Positions 12,640 to 24,049 of a DNA stretch of 64,000 bases are shown in pieces (position 1 is the first letter of the stretch; the number at the start of each line of letters is the position of its first letter). The DNA comes from Mytilus trossulus (Eukaryota > Mollusca > Bivalvia > Mytilida > Mytilidae), in assembly GCF_036588685.1 (NCBI RefSeq), contig NC_086383.1:33360412-33424411 (forward strand), written 5' to 3'. The notes beneath the pieces are model-generated. The model searched no databases, was not told the origin of the DNA, and saw only the letters and a list, made by a program, of their open reading frames with translations. The translations under genes were made by a program, and so were the position numbers.

Positions 12640-13950
12640 ATTTTGAAATTATTTAATTCTATGTAAAACTTATATGTAAAATCTGTTTTTTTTTGGTAAA
12701 CTATTTGATATTAAGGATAAAAGTGCAGGTAAACACACTCATGTACACAACTGTTGTTGTCATTTTTCAATAAAGTATAATGAAATACGAAACTATTATA
12801 GTTTCATAATATGTCTTATCATTTAGCAGTATGCTAACGTTATATAAAATGTACATTTGGATATTGGGAATATTCTTCAATATTTGATAATGATGTTAAT
12901 TTATAAAAAAAACACTCTTTTGTAGATAATAATATTTTTTTCTATTAATCAATGTAAAGTGATTACTTGTATTATCAATGCATATACTGTTATGATTAAT
13001 TAAATATGTTATCAATATTATCAATGCAGTGCTTATCATACATGTCATATGTTTTGTATACCTGACATCATTATGTCGGCCTGTTCAATACAGTTTTAAT
13101 AATATAATTCAAGAATTCTGAGACTGCTTAACAGACTGTTTATACATTCCACTATTGTCATGTTGGGACCTTTTATACCTAATTATGTGACGTGGGTTTT
13201 TCCTCATTGTTGAAGACCGTCCAGTGACCTATAGCTGTGTCATTTGGTTTCTTATTGAGATTTGTTTCATGAGCAATCATCCCGACTCTGCTTATCTTAT
13301 AAAGCATACTACATACATGATTACATCTGTCATCAATGCAAATAGTATTATGATAACGTGTGACGTGTGATTTTTTTAAAATAGAAAGTTTGTGCAATTA
13401 CTGCTATGACGTCTCTCTGTCTCTATTTGCATTTCAAATTAATGATTTTCGTAAACTTGTTCACGCTTCGATACCAAAAGCACTAAAATTATTGAAAAAC
13501 ATCAGGTTTTATTTTCGAATTTTAGTCAGTGATGACCTTTTAAATATTAGTCACCTAATTTTTCAAAAAGATGTTACCTTCAAGTTATATCGTCTGATAC
13601 GTACGGATGATATGCATGAGAAGTGAGAGCTAACTAGCTATTTCTATTTTGTATTACTTGTGGACGGTGTTATTCCGTTACTTTAAGCGCTTCATTAATC
13701 GGAAAACATTTTTAACGTCAGTAGTTACCAATATAGTTTATTTTTCAAAAAGTGTTTATTGAAGATCTATTTAAAAAGAGTAGGTATGTTTCAAGCTTTC
13801 AATCTTAAGTTGTGGTATGTGTATTTGTCAATCATTTCTTGCTGCAATGTATATATTAACTTTAAAAATAATTTCACTCTATATTCTAAAGTTTTGCACG
13901 GTTAATGATGAAACTTGTATCAGTTTAAAAGACATCGCATATTGTTTTTT
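12640..13950. other. AT-rich DNA with repeat fragment
   Basis: There is no convincing gene. Positions about 13,190-13,290 (TTCCTCATTGTTGAAGACCG, then CAGTGACCTATAGCTGTGTC) match the sense orientation of the RT-element tail seen at about 61,080-61,140, so a short diverged fragment of that element lies here. The 88-codon open frame at 13,360-13,626 (plus) has no recognisable domain. Confidence 0.5.
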
Positions 13951-13956
13951 ATTTAC

Positions 13957-14723
13957 CTAATATGATATGTCCCTATCAGTTGTCTGATGTCATCTTCAGC
14001 TACAGATTTACGACTAAAGGATATTTTTGGAAACTCTGGAAGAGAATTGATATGTAGTTCGTCAATTTCTTCTTTCAGATTATTGATCTTTTGTACCACA
14101 CTTCCATCCTGTCGAGTCTTATCTAGTTCATGTCTCTTTCTGTCTAAGGTGTGTCCACCAACAAGCACGGATTTTGCATCTGACAACATATTCATCAGTT
14201 TGTCTTTCTCCTTTTTGGATTGTTCTTTTACCAATGCAATCATCTGAGCTACAGATTTATCAACCATGCGTTTAATCATGATGCCTTCATCGTTGATGGC
14301 TTTTATAACAGATTCAACGGAATTATCAAAAACTTTCAAGCTTTCCTCAATCTTCTTTATGTTTTGATTTGCTTCATTTGTCTTGGCACGAAGTTTCGTT
14401 TCATTATCTCCACGTAGTTGAAGGAGTATATCGGCAATCTTTGAAAATGTATGCCCATTGTGTTTTCCTGTCACACAACTTGTACATATATGTGCTTTAC
14501 ATGTGTTACAAATTAAGGTAAGTTCTTCTTTGTGTTCACTACATTTCTATTTACCTTCCGGGATACGGTCGGAGGCTTTCTGAAAGTGATGGTTTTTCGA
14601 TAACTTCTGCCTATTATGTACAAACTTACAGTTTTCACAATAGTATTCCTCACAGTCTATACAATAGTGTGACCCAGGGGCACTCACGCAAACCTCGCAG
14701 GTTTTAGACGCAGCTTGAGCCAT
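13957..14723 (-). pseudogene. TRIM-like protein (two B-boxes, coiled coil), nonsense
   Basis: The frame starts with ATG at 14,723 (protein MAQAAS...). An in-frame ATG lies 15 codons upstream, but the B-box starts directly after the chosen one, as is usual for bivalve TRIM-like proteins. A first B-box zinc finger follows (CEVC, HYCIDC, CENC, then H). Then an in-frame TAG at 14,547-14,549 interrupts the protein. The same frame resumes at once with a full second B-box (CSEH, CNTC, CTSC, HNGH) and about 150 residues of charged helix, probably coiled coil. The frame reaches an AG|GTAAAT donor-like site at 13,957, so more 3' exons may exist. No RING finger is seen. The single substitution suggests a recent pseudogene or a null allele. 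A sequencing error is possible. Confidence 0.85.
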
Positions 14724-14768
14724 TGTGAATTTAATCAAAATCACAGGTAAGACAGGTGATTGTATCAC

Positions 14769-17040
14769 ATGACAGAGATTTATAATCTTAAATCAGATAC
14801 GATAACTAGTGTATGTAAATGTTTGACGAGATTGTATTTGAACAATTTAAACATTATATGTTATTTTATGTTAAAAATACTTTAGTTTTCAATAAATACA
14901 ATAAATACATGTATTATGGTAACGAACATTTGTATAGTTTACGTGTAATATGAGTACACCAATATAGCTCACGTTTAAATAATCGTAGTGTGTTTTAAAC
15001 AGGATATTACCTAATATATACAAAAATGTGTATTTCAATATAGATATTGTACTCGATAGCATTATAAATAGTGTGTATCGTCTGATTATTTTCCACCAAA
15101 AGATAAACAAATATTAAGATTAGATTTTATATTGAAAATAATGATTGATTTTATAACTGCTTTTAAAGTTTTAAGACATTATATCAAATGTGTATTCAAA
15201 TAACATGAATAACATTATATAATTCACTAACAATCATTCCCTTAAACGGGTCTATTTAATGCATGTATCTTTAGTTAATTGATTATTGCAATGAAATATG
15301 TTGGTGCCTTCAATATACATACTCTGTATTATTTTTGATATTCAAATTTATTTTCGCGGAAATATTCTTCTAAAAAATACACGGACACATAGTGTTACCA
15401 ATACATATGTCAAATCAATAAACAGATGTGTTGTAACACAAGGAACCACTAAGGCATCGTTAGAAAGGATTATTATGTGTGTGACGTCTGCATTTTAAAA
15501 ATAAATAAATCAGGTTTGTACTGCCGTTGTCGTTCTGAACATTGGTTTCATTAAAGGTACTGTATATATTATTTTCTTCAATGACTATATTATAATAATT
15601 TACATGCATGTACAGACCGCAATCGCATGTATAACCGGTATTGTTTTGCTCTTATAAACATATTTACTCTGAGTTCAAAATTACAAAAAAAAACATAAGT
15701 CATACATTTAAAGATTTCACATTAGAGATAAAAGGACGAAATTACTTCAGACTTGAATAGGAATAAGATATATTATCATCGCATTGTTCTTCAAAACCGC
15801 ATGATAAAATCAAGATAACGTACGACACAGAAACGTCCACTTATGAGACAGCTGTTGATATGAGCAACGTGGAGGGGGATCAGAACGATTTTCAATATCA
15901 GAACTTCCTATTTACTATCAAACAAATGAAACCAAATATATAGTATATGTACATGTCTAACATGCTGTCAACTGACCTTGGCATCATGTTCATGATTTTA
16001 GGCTACGTCGTAGATCAAAAATACAAGCAATGGGTCGACTGTATTTTTCATGAATATATAGTTTTGTTTTCATATGAAATGAGAAAATTAATTGCCAATG
16101 ACACAACTATTTATAAGAGACCAAAATGACATTACACAAGGTATAGTCAATACAATTTGTTCAGATGTGTTACAATAGCATATTTATTCAATTGACATGT
16201 CTTGATTAAAAGATTATTTTTGTTTTCAAATGTTGAAATTTAATTGGAATCGAGTTTTCCATATCTCAAAATAGATATAGCTAAAGAGAGATGACAGATA
16301 AGTACTTTCAACCTTAAGCGTCTATTTGAGTGATTAATCAGCGGTCATCGATCAGTCACCGATCAGTCAAGATCACGTCTAACTCACGTCACCAATCAGT
16401 CAGATTTATGATACGTTGTTCAAACCCGATGAGTGCTAAGACGGTGTTTATCGCGACACTCAAATAAATTTTCCGAAGATGCTCTACAAATGATATAAAA
16501 GTATCATTCATCGTATATGTCGGTATATTATTTCAATAGAATAAAGACATATGAATTTTGGATACCTGAAAATAATGCCATAAAAAAATAACGTTTATTT
16601 CCCCTTAAAATCGAAAAAAAAAAAATCAAGAAACTGATTTTAGTTTGGTAAATGACCTTTTATGAGCTATTGAATTTTTATATAAAAAGAAAAAAAATGT
16701 AGTTATTGGGCAAAATAATTTACCCAGTAATTTGAACTTAGTACTTTCTTAGGTACATGGATAGACATAAAGGAAAATATACCTCAAGATTCTGAGAAGC
16801 GTTTTTTTAAACAAAATATAATACCAGCTTGCGTAAGCATTGGAATTTTTGTTTTCCTGAACATCATCAGGTGATTGCTGTGGATGTTTTTATGGTGGTA
16901 AAACAATCTTAAATAAATAAAAATAAAATATAAAATTAAGGTCATCACTCAAAAAATGTTACGGTCGCCATCTTGAGCTGATAGGCCATTATGCCAAAAG
17001 TATGTCAGAAATCATATCTGATATTCTTCCTCAGTCATCA
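14769..17040. other. AT-rich DNA, no gene seen
   Basis: This includes the upstream flank of the TRIM-like frame. A short cluster of GATCAGTCA repeats lies at about 16,338-16,405. An imperfect hairpin (TTATTGGGCAAAATAATTTA and its partner) lies near 16,702-16,730. No coding region is supported. Confidence 0.4.
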
Positions 17041-17044
17041 TAAC

Positions 17045-17260
17045 TTTCCAGCATTACCGAACTGAACAAAGAAGTAACACGACGGGTGCCGTATACGGTG
17101 CAGGAAATGCTTGCTCTTCCGGAGCACCTGCTTTCACTCCCGGTTTTTAATGGAGTTCGTGTTGTTTCTTATTTATTAATCATAACTGTTTATGTAAATG
17201 TCCTTTGGTTTTGTGAGTCTTTGTTTACTCCTTGGTTTTGATTTTTATTGTCTTGAATCT
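17045..17260 (+). repeat. Fragment of a mussel-type interspersed repeat
   Basis: The strings CGACGGGTGCCGTA, CTTCCGGAGCACCTG and GGAGTTCGTGTTG occur in the order I remember from a very common mussel repeat. The last part of that repeat (TTCTATGTTGTGTCATGTGT through GACTGTCCCTCTGGTATCTT) is what is seen at 1,245-1,365. The assignment rests on memory and not on a database search. Confidence 0.45.
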
Positions 17261-19424
17261 ACTTAAAAATAACATAGGATGTGTAAAACTACGGACTTCT
17301 CTAGTTTCCCACACTATAAAACAAAAGAGGGAGGTTTTTAAAAACGAACTTAGATTAGCTTAGGTAAGTAATATAAAAATAACATTTAGATTTATTCGAA
17401 TGCACTTATGTCGTATTCATATCTCGTTTTCCCATAAACAGAAACATTCTAGGAAAATCCCATACATGGCATACAACATTTAAATAAATTAAATATATTA
17501 AATTATACGTTCAACTGATTCATTTTGAAAATAAAGACAAAAGTCAGAAATAATTATTTTATATCAGCAAAATCATTCTCTATATGACTTTATTATATGC
17601 GAACATAGCCTTTTTACCTGCTGACATTGTTTGATGTTCTGATAGACGTGATTTCTGTGAAGAGGGAAACATTTCAAAACATATCAAAAATGAAAATGTA
17701 TAATAACAAACACAATTTCATCCGAATGAGACAAAAAAAAATGGAAATGCATCAATTTAAAAGCAGAGTAAAAATAAATTCAGGTATTTTCATAATTCTA
17801 TAAGCACAACACGGAAAACTTTCTTTTATGTTGTTTTAAAAAATGTACTGAATTAATTACTATAAGTTACTCATTTTCTTATGAATTTGTCCTTAAGTAA
17901 TTTTAATTTTGAATATCTGTTACAAAAATCGATAACGTATAAAATAGAGTGAAGATACATATAGATATATATCGGGGTTTCTTTTCTGCTTAAGTGATTT
18001 AGCTTACAATGAGGCGGACAATTTCCAGTTGAATAGGAACTAATATTAGTTGGAAGTAATTTAACGGGGCTTGGATTTTTAGTTTGATGGAGATTAACCG
18101 GGTCTGGCAATATCTTGAATTACCGCAAGGAAATCTATTTGTCTGGTATTGAAATAGTGTGAATAAGATAGAAAACCTTTTTTTTTATTTTTGTAAATCT
18201 GATTCAATATTCCACCAATCATTTTCAAAGGTAGTTAATACCTATTTGGCAGATTAAGCTAATGTCTGGATAGTAGAATAGTCTAGCCTTTAGTTGTACT
18301 ATATTAATATCATGTAGTATTGTCTTTTTAGTGATTTTTTTTCAAAAATTATATATAAGGAGAGGTTTGACTAGCCTAAACACGAGGTTCAGTCAACCAT
18401 TCTTTCCCTTAATGTCAATAATATGACAGTTGTTATCAAATAGTCCGTTTCTTTGTATGTTTGTGGTGTTTGCCTTTGTTGCAGTTCAGTATTTCTGTTG
18501 TTCCGTTGCTTTCCTCTTATATTTGATGTGTCTCCCTCTGTTTTATTTTGCAACAAAGTTTCGTTTTTGATTCATCGATTGAAGACTTTTGAGCAGAGTG
18601 TGTTCCTGTTGCCTCTTGAAAATAGAATACATGATCTAGATGACACCACCAAAGCACAAACAGTCGTTATGTGTTATGTTTACGTTCATACTACTTCCCC
18701 GTTTGTTAGTTTGACACACTTAAGTTGTTATTATTTTCTTATATAAATGTGTAGTGATAAAACAAAAGAAAGACCTGATTTGTATTGTCCATGAGACAAG
18801 TATCTAAGTGAACAAGTTACTCTTGATTCATTAAAATTCTTAAGATACCTAATATACAGGTGAACCACATAATTATGTGTTCCATGAATAACAATCATAA
18901 ATGACATCGAAGAATTTGACAAAAGCACGCAAGTATCCGCGAAGACGTACGTTCTTCTCAATCAACAAAAAAATCGTACCCACAGTAAGTAGTAAACAAG
19001 ATTTATTTTCAAAACAAATTTGCTGCTTACAATATTGTTCGCGTTTACACACGTCAATATAATTTCAGATCTGAAAATAGTAAATCATTTTTATTTCTAA
19101 TACTCGGAGAACATTATTTAGTTATTGTTTTCTTCTGTCTCTTATTAGAAATACCGTTGCTAAGTGATTTCAATTATCCCGTTAATAGTATCCTTCGACT
19201 TATGTTCTTCGTCTAGACTGTTCCTCTGTTAATTTGTACGTTCAAAACTGACTTGGTGTTCTTGTCTAATTAAAAGTTGAATTATAACTAAAGTTGCTGC
19301 TGGAACTGCAACTTATAACTGTCTTAAAACTAGTACTTAATTTTAGTAAATATAAGGTAAAAATAAAAGGTGTTAGGTATAAGTGGATCCTCAATGCTCT
19401 TCAATTTTTGTTTGGCTTTTTAAT
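17261..19424. other. AT-rich DNA with a probable repeat fragment
   Basis: No gene is recognised. Positions about 18,420-18,600 (ATGACAGTTGTTATCAAATA, then CAGTATTTCTGTTGTTCC) look like another interspersed repeat. The 97-codon frame over it (18,453-18,746) has the low-complexity F/C/L composition expected of a translated repeat. Confidence 0.4.
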
Positions 19425-19429
19425 ATTTC

Positions 19430-19510
19430 GATATGAGCGTCACTGATGAGTCTTATGTAGACGAAACGCGCGTCTGGCGTACTAAATTATAATCCTGGTA
19501 CCTTTGATAA
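19430..19510 (+). repeat. GACGAAACGCGCGTCTGGCG repeat, copy 1
   Basis: The segment shares GAGCGTCACTGATGAG, GTAGACGAAACG and CGTCTGGCGTA, in order, with 23,981-24,049. The string is familiar from mussel intergenic DNA. It is non-coding. The GACGAAACGCGCGTC core is nearly self-complementary and could form a small hairpin. Confidence 0.75.
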
Positions 19511-19524
19511 CTATTAGGTATAAT

Positions 19525-19845
19525 TGTGTTAAAAAAAAGTAAAATCACAAAAATACTGAACTCAGAGGAAAATCTAATAGGAAAGTCTATAATCATATGG
19601 CAAAATCAAATGACAAAACATATCAAAAACGAATGGACAAGAACTGTCATATTCCTGACTTGATACAGCCATTTTCAAATGTAGAAAATGGTGGATTAAA
19701 CCTGGTTTTAAAGCGCTAAACCTCTCACTTTGATGACGGTCTCATCAAATTCCGTTATATTTTCAATGATGCGCGAACCAAACAGACTTAATACATAAAA
19801 CAGTCAAAATATGGGCACAGCAGTCATCATCGTGTTAAGTGATAT
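19525..19845 (-). repeat. Interspersed repeat, long copy
   Basis: The left part (19,525-19,660) is the reverse complement of 39,485-39,610. Shared landmarks on this strand are TCACAAAAATACTGAACTC, GGCAAAATCAAATGACAAAA and AAGAACTGTCATATTCCTGA. The right part (AAATGGTGGATTAAACCTGG, then CTAAACCTCTCAC, then ATGCGCGAACCAAACAGAC) continues in the way I remember for this mussel repeat family. It overlaps the last codons of the minus-strand frame at 19,827-20,105, which weakens that frame as a gene. Confidence 0.7.
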
Positions 19846-20105
19846 TCAAACATTTCTTGCCATTCAGACACTGTTCTTTTTTCAATCGTTGGTATTTGTT
19901 TATTGTTTTGTAATAAGAAAACATAAGTATGAATTAGTGTTGCTGTTGACCAAACGCGGACCCTGATATGTTCTTTTCTTTCAGTCTCTTTGCATTGTCC
20001 TTTACTCGGTTCTAGCCATAATAGTTTCTTTATATAGGTATCATACATTGTAACAGGACACATCACATTATTTTGTCTCATTTCCCTCTTCAACTCTTCA
20101 TTCAT
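19827..20105 (-). CDS. Unrecognised 92-residue frame
   Basis: An ATG at 20,105 opens a frame of 92 codons with a hydrophilic, protein-like composition. It begins M-N-E-E-L-K-R-E-M-R-Q-N-N and contains W-L-E-P and W-Q-E-M-F-E-Y. It reads away from the transposase remnant at 20.7 kb, with a promoter-like segment between them. Its last codons lie in an interspersed repeat, so either the true 3' part was lost or a donor site earlier in the frame is used. No domain is recognised. It could be chance, or a first exon of something associated with the element. Confidence 0.3.
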   Translation of the reverse strand: MNEELKREMRQNNVMCPVTMYDTYIKKLLWLEPSKGQCKETERKEHIRVRVWSTATLIHTYVFLLQNNKQIPTIEKRTVSEWQEMFEYHLTR

Positions 20106-20170
20106 CTACTATGGGCATCTATTTATAAATATTAACTGCGCATGTGCTAGTCGTCGATATTGAACATAAA
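20040..20170. promoter_or_regulatory. Promoter-like segment, direct repeat copy R1
   Basis: The segment resembles 26,608-26,745. Both start TACATTGTAACAG, then CATCACATT, then TCTCAT..TTCCCT, and both end with a GC-rich core followed by ATATTG. The core TGCGCATGTGC (20,137-20,147) is one base from the palindromic NRF-1 consensus TGCGCATGCGC. An AT-rich TATTTATAAATATTAA lies just left of it. It sits between a minus-strand ATG at 20,105 and a plus-strand ATG at 20,212, so a bidirectional promoter is plausible (inference). Confidence 0.4.
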
Positions 20171-20699
20171 CACCACCTATAACTTCCTGGGGAATCAACC
20201 TATCAAGTATCATGGATAACCCACTAAGGGTGCAGTCCGAAACCAGGGAACTAATATATTTAACATTGTTACCTTTATCTCCCGCAATTTATACCATAAT
20301 TGACGCTTGACGTTTTAAGAGAGGTGTATGTACCGTTTCATACTTGGGGTTAATTATGTACGTATGACACTGTTGATAAAAATGTATAAAGATTGCGTAA
20401 AAGATGATTGTGACTGTTAATTGTTTGAACGTGCTTTACTTGAAAACAGTGTCGTAACACTCCACAATCCAAATGTTCGAAGACCACACATTTTTTTCTT
20501 TAATACTAGGAGTAAGAACGTTCAGTCATATACCAAGGTTGGTTTGTACTTTTAATGTTAAGACGTAAACAAAACAGCTGACAGAAATATCATGTTCAAG
20601 GTATATCAAATAAATTGACAATTTTAAACGTTATCAACAACGGAACGAGCGAAAAACAACTATAAAATTCAATATTAAAAGTTATATTTACTGAATTTT

Positions 20700-22165
20700 C
20701 GTCTGGTGACGAATCCATCGGCAGTGACAACGATGATGCAGATGAAACTGTTACAACGCAAAGTTTACATGACCGGGCTGTAACTTATCAAATACCCGTG
20801 ACTGCTTTGCGTTATTTATTAAAACTTGTACTCCTGTTTTACCGAATTTACCAAAGGATCCGCGTACACTGATGAAAACGCCGACCCAGTATAATATTAT
20901 ACGTGTATGTGGTGGGGAATACTATCATTTCGGTTTATTGAATGAAATTACAAATGAAATACAGTTGAACATTAATGGGTTACCGCTATTTAAAAGCACA
21001 AGTCAACAATTTTGGCCAACTTTGGGTATGATACGAAACGTTAACTGCGAACCATGTGTAATCGGTCTCTATTCAGGTGTCAAAAAGCCGTCTAATGTTC
21101 GTGAATACCTTGGCAGATTTATTGATGAATACAATCTGCTACACACTAACGGGTTTGAATTAGAATCTAAACGTTGGAATATCACAATGCATTCAGTTAT
21201 TTGTGATACACCTGCACGTGCTTTTGTTAAATGCGTAAAATCTTACTCTGGTTACCACGGATGTGATAAATGCGAACAACGAGGAAGTTGGATGGGTAAA
21301 ATGACATATCCGGAAATGAATGCAAATCTCCGAACTGATCATTCATTCAGATGCAAATCTGATGACGGTCATCACACTGGCGATTGCCCATTCTTAGAAG
21401 CAAGAATTGGAATGGTCAGTAATTTCCCGCTTGACTACATGCATCTTGTGTGTGTAGGCGTAATGAAACGTATTCTTTTGATGTGGATTAAGGGACCGCT
21501 TTGCAACCGGGTTGGACCCAGAGTAGTTGACGCTATATCTTAAAAACATTTGTCAAACATTTCTATGATTTATATGGGAACGAAATGGCAGTTTATAATG
21601 TTCACTGTTTAATCAACCTGGCTGATGATGCTAAAATGATTGACAGTCTAGAAAATATTTCGGCTTTTCCTTTTGAAAATTTTTCTGCAAAAATTGAAAA
21701 GATTAGTCCGAAAACCAGAATTTGCATTACAACAAGTTATGAGAAGACTTCATGAGGCAACTTCTGTTGAAAAAGATAATGAGATTGTCACAAGTTTACA
21801 TATGGAGCACTTGGAAGGCCCACTTTTTGCCTTTATTTGTCGGAGCTAAGCAGTACAAAAAAGTCAAAATTAAGAACTTCACAATACGTCTTGATGAAAA
21901 GGATTCATATCTAAAAATACAAGGCAGAATATGTGTTGTACAAAATATTTTGCAAACTGCAGATGGGATACATCTTATTTATCATACATATAGATCCGAA
22001 AGCAATTGCCTTCACAGTCCCTGGGTTTTAAAAAACTTTCTAGATTGGGGAATAAGTTTCGCTATGCAATATTGGAGCACGTTGAGGCAAAGTGTGTATT
22101 ACTGCAATACAGAGGCTTTCCCCTTGTGCGATAGTGTTTGGTAAAGTTGTATCGTGTCGACCGAA
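20700..22165 (+). pseudogene. Decayed tnp2-like transposase
   Basis: The longest piece is 223 codons at 20,872-21,543. It includes N-G-L-P-L-F-K-S (residues 35-42), a C-D-T-P-A-R-A-F segment, a zinc-binding-like G-C-D-K-C pair, and F-P-L-D-Y-M-H-L-V-C (D at 21,433). This order is what I know from animal transposon proteins related to the tnp2/Transposase_21 group. Homologous coding continues on both sides but in shifted frames. Upstream is 20,700-20,825 (...V-T-Y-Q-I-P-V-T-A-L-R-Y), with a frameshift near 20,825. Downstream there are a TAA at 21,541, frameshifts near 21,700, 21,840 and 22,025, and a last segment to about 22,165. The part after the D-Y-M-H motif looks shortened by an internal deletion. 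The family normally has D-G-L-P where this copy has N-G-L-P, so a probable catalytic Asp is also lost. It cannot make an active enzyme. Confidence 0.75.
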
Positions 22166-22544
22166 ATTATTATCATTATGTATATAGATCTAAATATATA
22201 TATATAAATTATATATGTTTATTGTAAGTCTTAAAAAATGGCTGACTAACATTATGAACAGACAGTAATTAGAGGAAATACTTATTTTTAGGGCTAAATA
22301 TGCTGTGGTTGACTTTACATCTACAAATGAAGTAGAAATAGTTCCTGTTACCTGGCTTACCCGTGATTCAGAGGAATGCTATTGGCCACAGTTTAAATCA
22401 GCTACAAAACATAACATGGCAGTACGGCAATGCATAGAGCCAAACAGAGAATTTGAATTGTATGACGTGAAAGTCATGTATAGGACCAGTAAGTAGTGTC
22501 AGAGTGTATATATAATGTTCAACTGGTACCCATTTGCAGAGTCA

Positions 22545-22690
22545 GAATAGGGGGGACCAGGGTGCCCGCACCCCCTTTTTGTGGGAACTATTTGTTTAAT
22601 TGTATAGGGAATCACTGAATCATGACTGGAGCGTGTCACCTCTGAGGCAACCAAAGGGACTCCCTTATGAAAATGATTAGATCCACCATA
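22545..22690. repeat. Interspersed repeat in the first intron
   Basis: GTGCCCGCACCCCCTTTTT, TATAGGGAATCACTGAATCA, TGACTGGAGCGTG and GACTCCCTTATGAAAAT occur in the order I remember from a common mussel repeat. It lies between exons 1 and 2 of the DUF4806-type remnant. It is non-coding. Confidence 0.5.
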
Positions 22691-23980
22691 GATTTGATAA
22701 TGATAAACATAAACTTTATGCAAAAGAGAAATTATTTTAAACACAAGGTCAACAATGTCCAAGTGATTGAAAAACGTTTATACTATACAGTGAAATGGGA
22801 CATTTTTTTATTTAGAGATATGTCCTAACATTTTAGGAAATAAATTATACTATTAATAGTATGAATAATCCGTGGATCTGCTTTGTTTTACGATTAAACT
22901 TCTAAAAAAATGGGTAAAGGTAAATAAATTGAATTAAGGAATTATATATCCCACATGAAAAGATCTGAAATTGTCCGGATTTGGTTACACGTTAAACATA
23001 TGCTCAAGTTGAAGCATTACTATATTATTTGTCATGTTTAATTTTCATTAGAATGATCTTTTTCTAGAATATATTTTTGAATGTAATGTTCAATTTTATA
23101 TCCATAGTTCTATAGTACGGACATTTGCCAAAACTTTTGGAATTCGTCTCCTATTTTATTTCAACTGACAACAACACTTTTGACATTTTTTTCTATTTTT
23201 ATTCTTTTAAATGTAAGCATCATCTGTTTTCTGCAAGGTGATTTTGACAAAGCCAGACAGTCACACCGTTATACAGAACCGGAAAATGAAGATGTGTCCT
23301 CCCAACATGCCCAAAAGAGAACAAAATAGTAATACATGTATAGTTAAAATTTTTACTATAGTTCGTTTATGCTACATGTAGTAGTAATGGTTTTAATATA
23401 AGCTCCACTATAAAACACAATTTGTCTCAATCCGTTATTTGTTTAATGATGATTACAAATGATTTCCATATTGAAAGATTTTACTGGATAACTGTACTGT
23501 AAGAAGCACCGAAAATATTTTTTGTCCTGTTATAATCTCCGAAAGCGAGAATGTTCCATTGCAGAACAGTAGCAATAGTAGTCTATATATGTGTTAGACG
23601 GAACTGACCATCCATTCCATTGTATTGATGCCAAGCTAGTCCTATTATAGATTCGATGTTCAACATTGATAGTAAAAAAAAACGATAAAAACGTTGAATG
23701 CAAATGATAAGAGCCTTCGATTCTAGACCTCATATTAACCGTACACACATACGAACAATTGTACAGTTGCTTATACATTTTGAGAAAATAGTATATTTTT
23801 CAATTTAAGAACTATTGATTACTTTTCTATTCATGGTTCCTCATGACTACCAGTAATTTCCTGAATAGGTTAATATAGTGTACTGCCTATCAGTAAAAAT
23901 GTAATCAGTGATTCTAGTCAGACTCATTTAAACTTTACGGTATGAATATGTTTATTTGGCCTTATTAACTTTTTTGAATT

Positions 23981-24049
23981 CGAGCGTCATTGATGAGACT
24001 TTTGTAGACGAAACGAGCGTCTGGCGTATTTACTAAATTTAGTCCTGTC
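23981..24049 (+). repeat. GACGAAACGCGCGTCTGGCG repeat, copy 2
   Basis: Same orientation as 19,430-19,510, with GAGCGTCATTGATGAG, GTAGACGAAACG and CGTCTGGCGTA. It ends about 30 bp before the acceptor of exon 3 of the DUF4806-type remnant. Confidence 0.75.
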
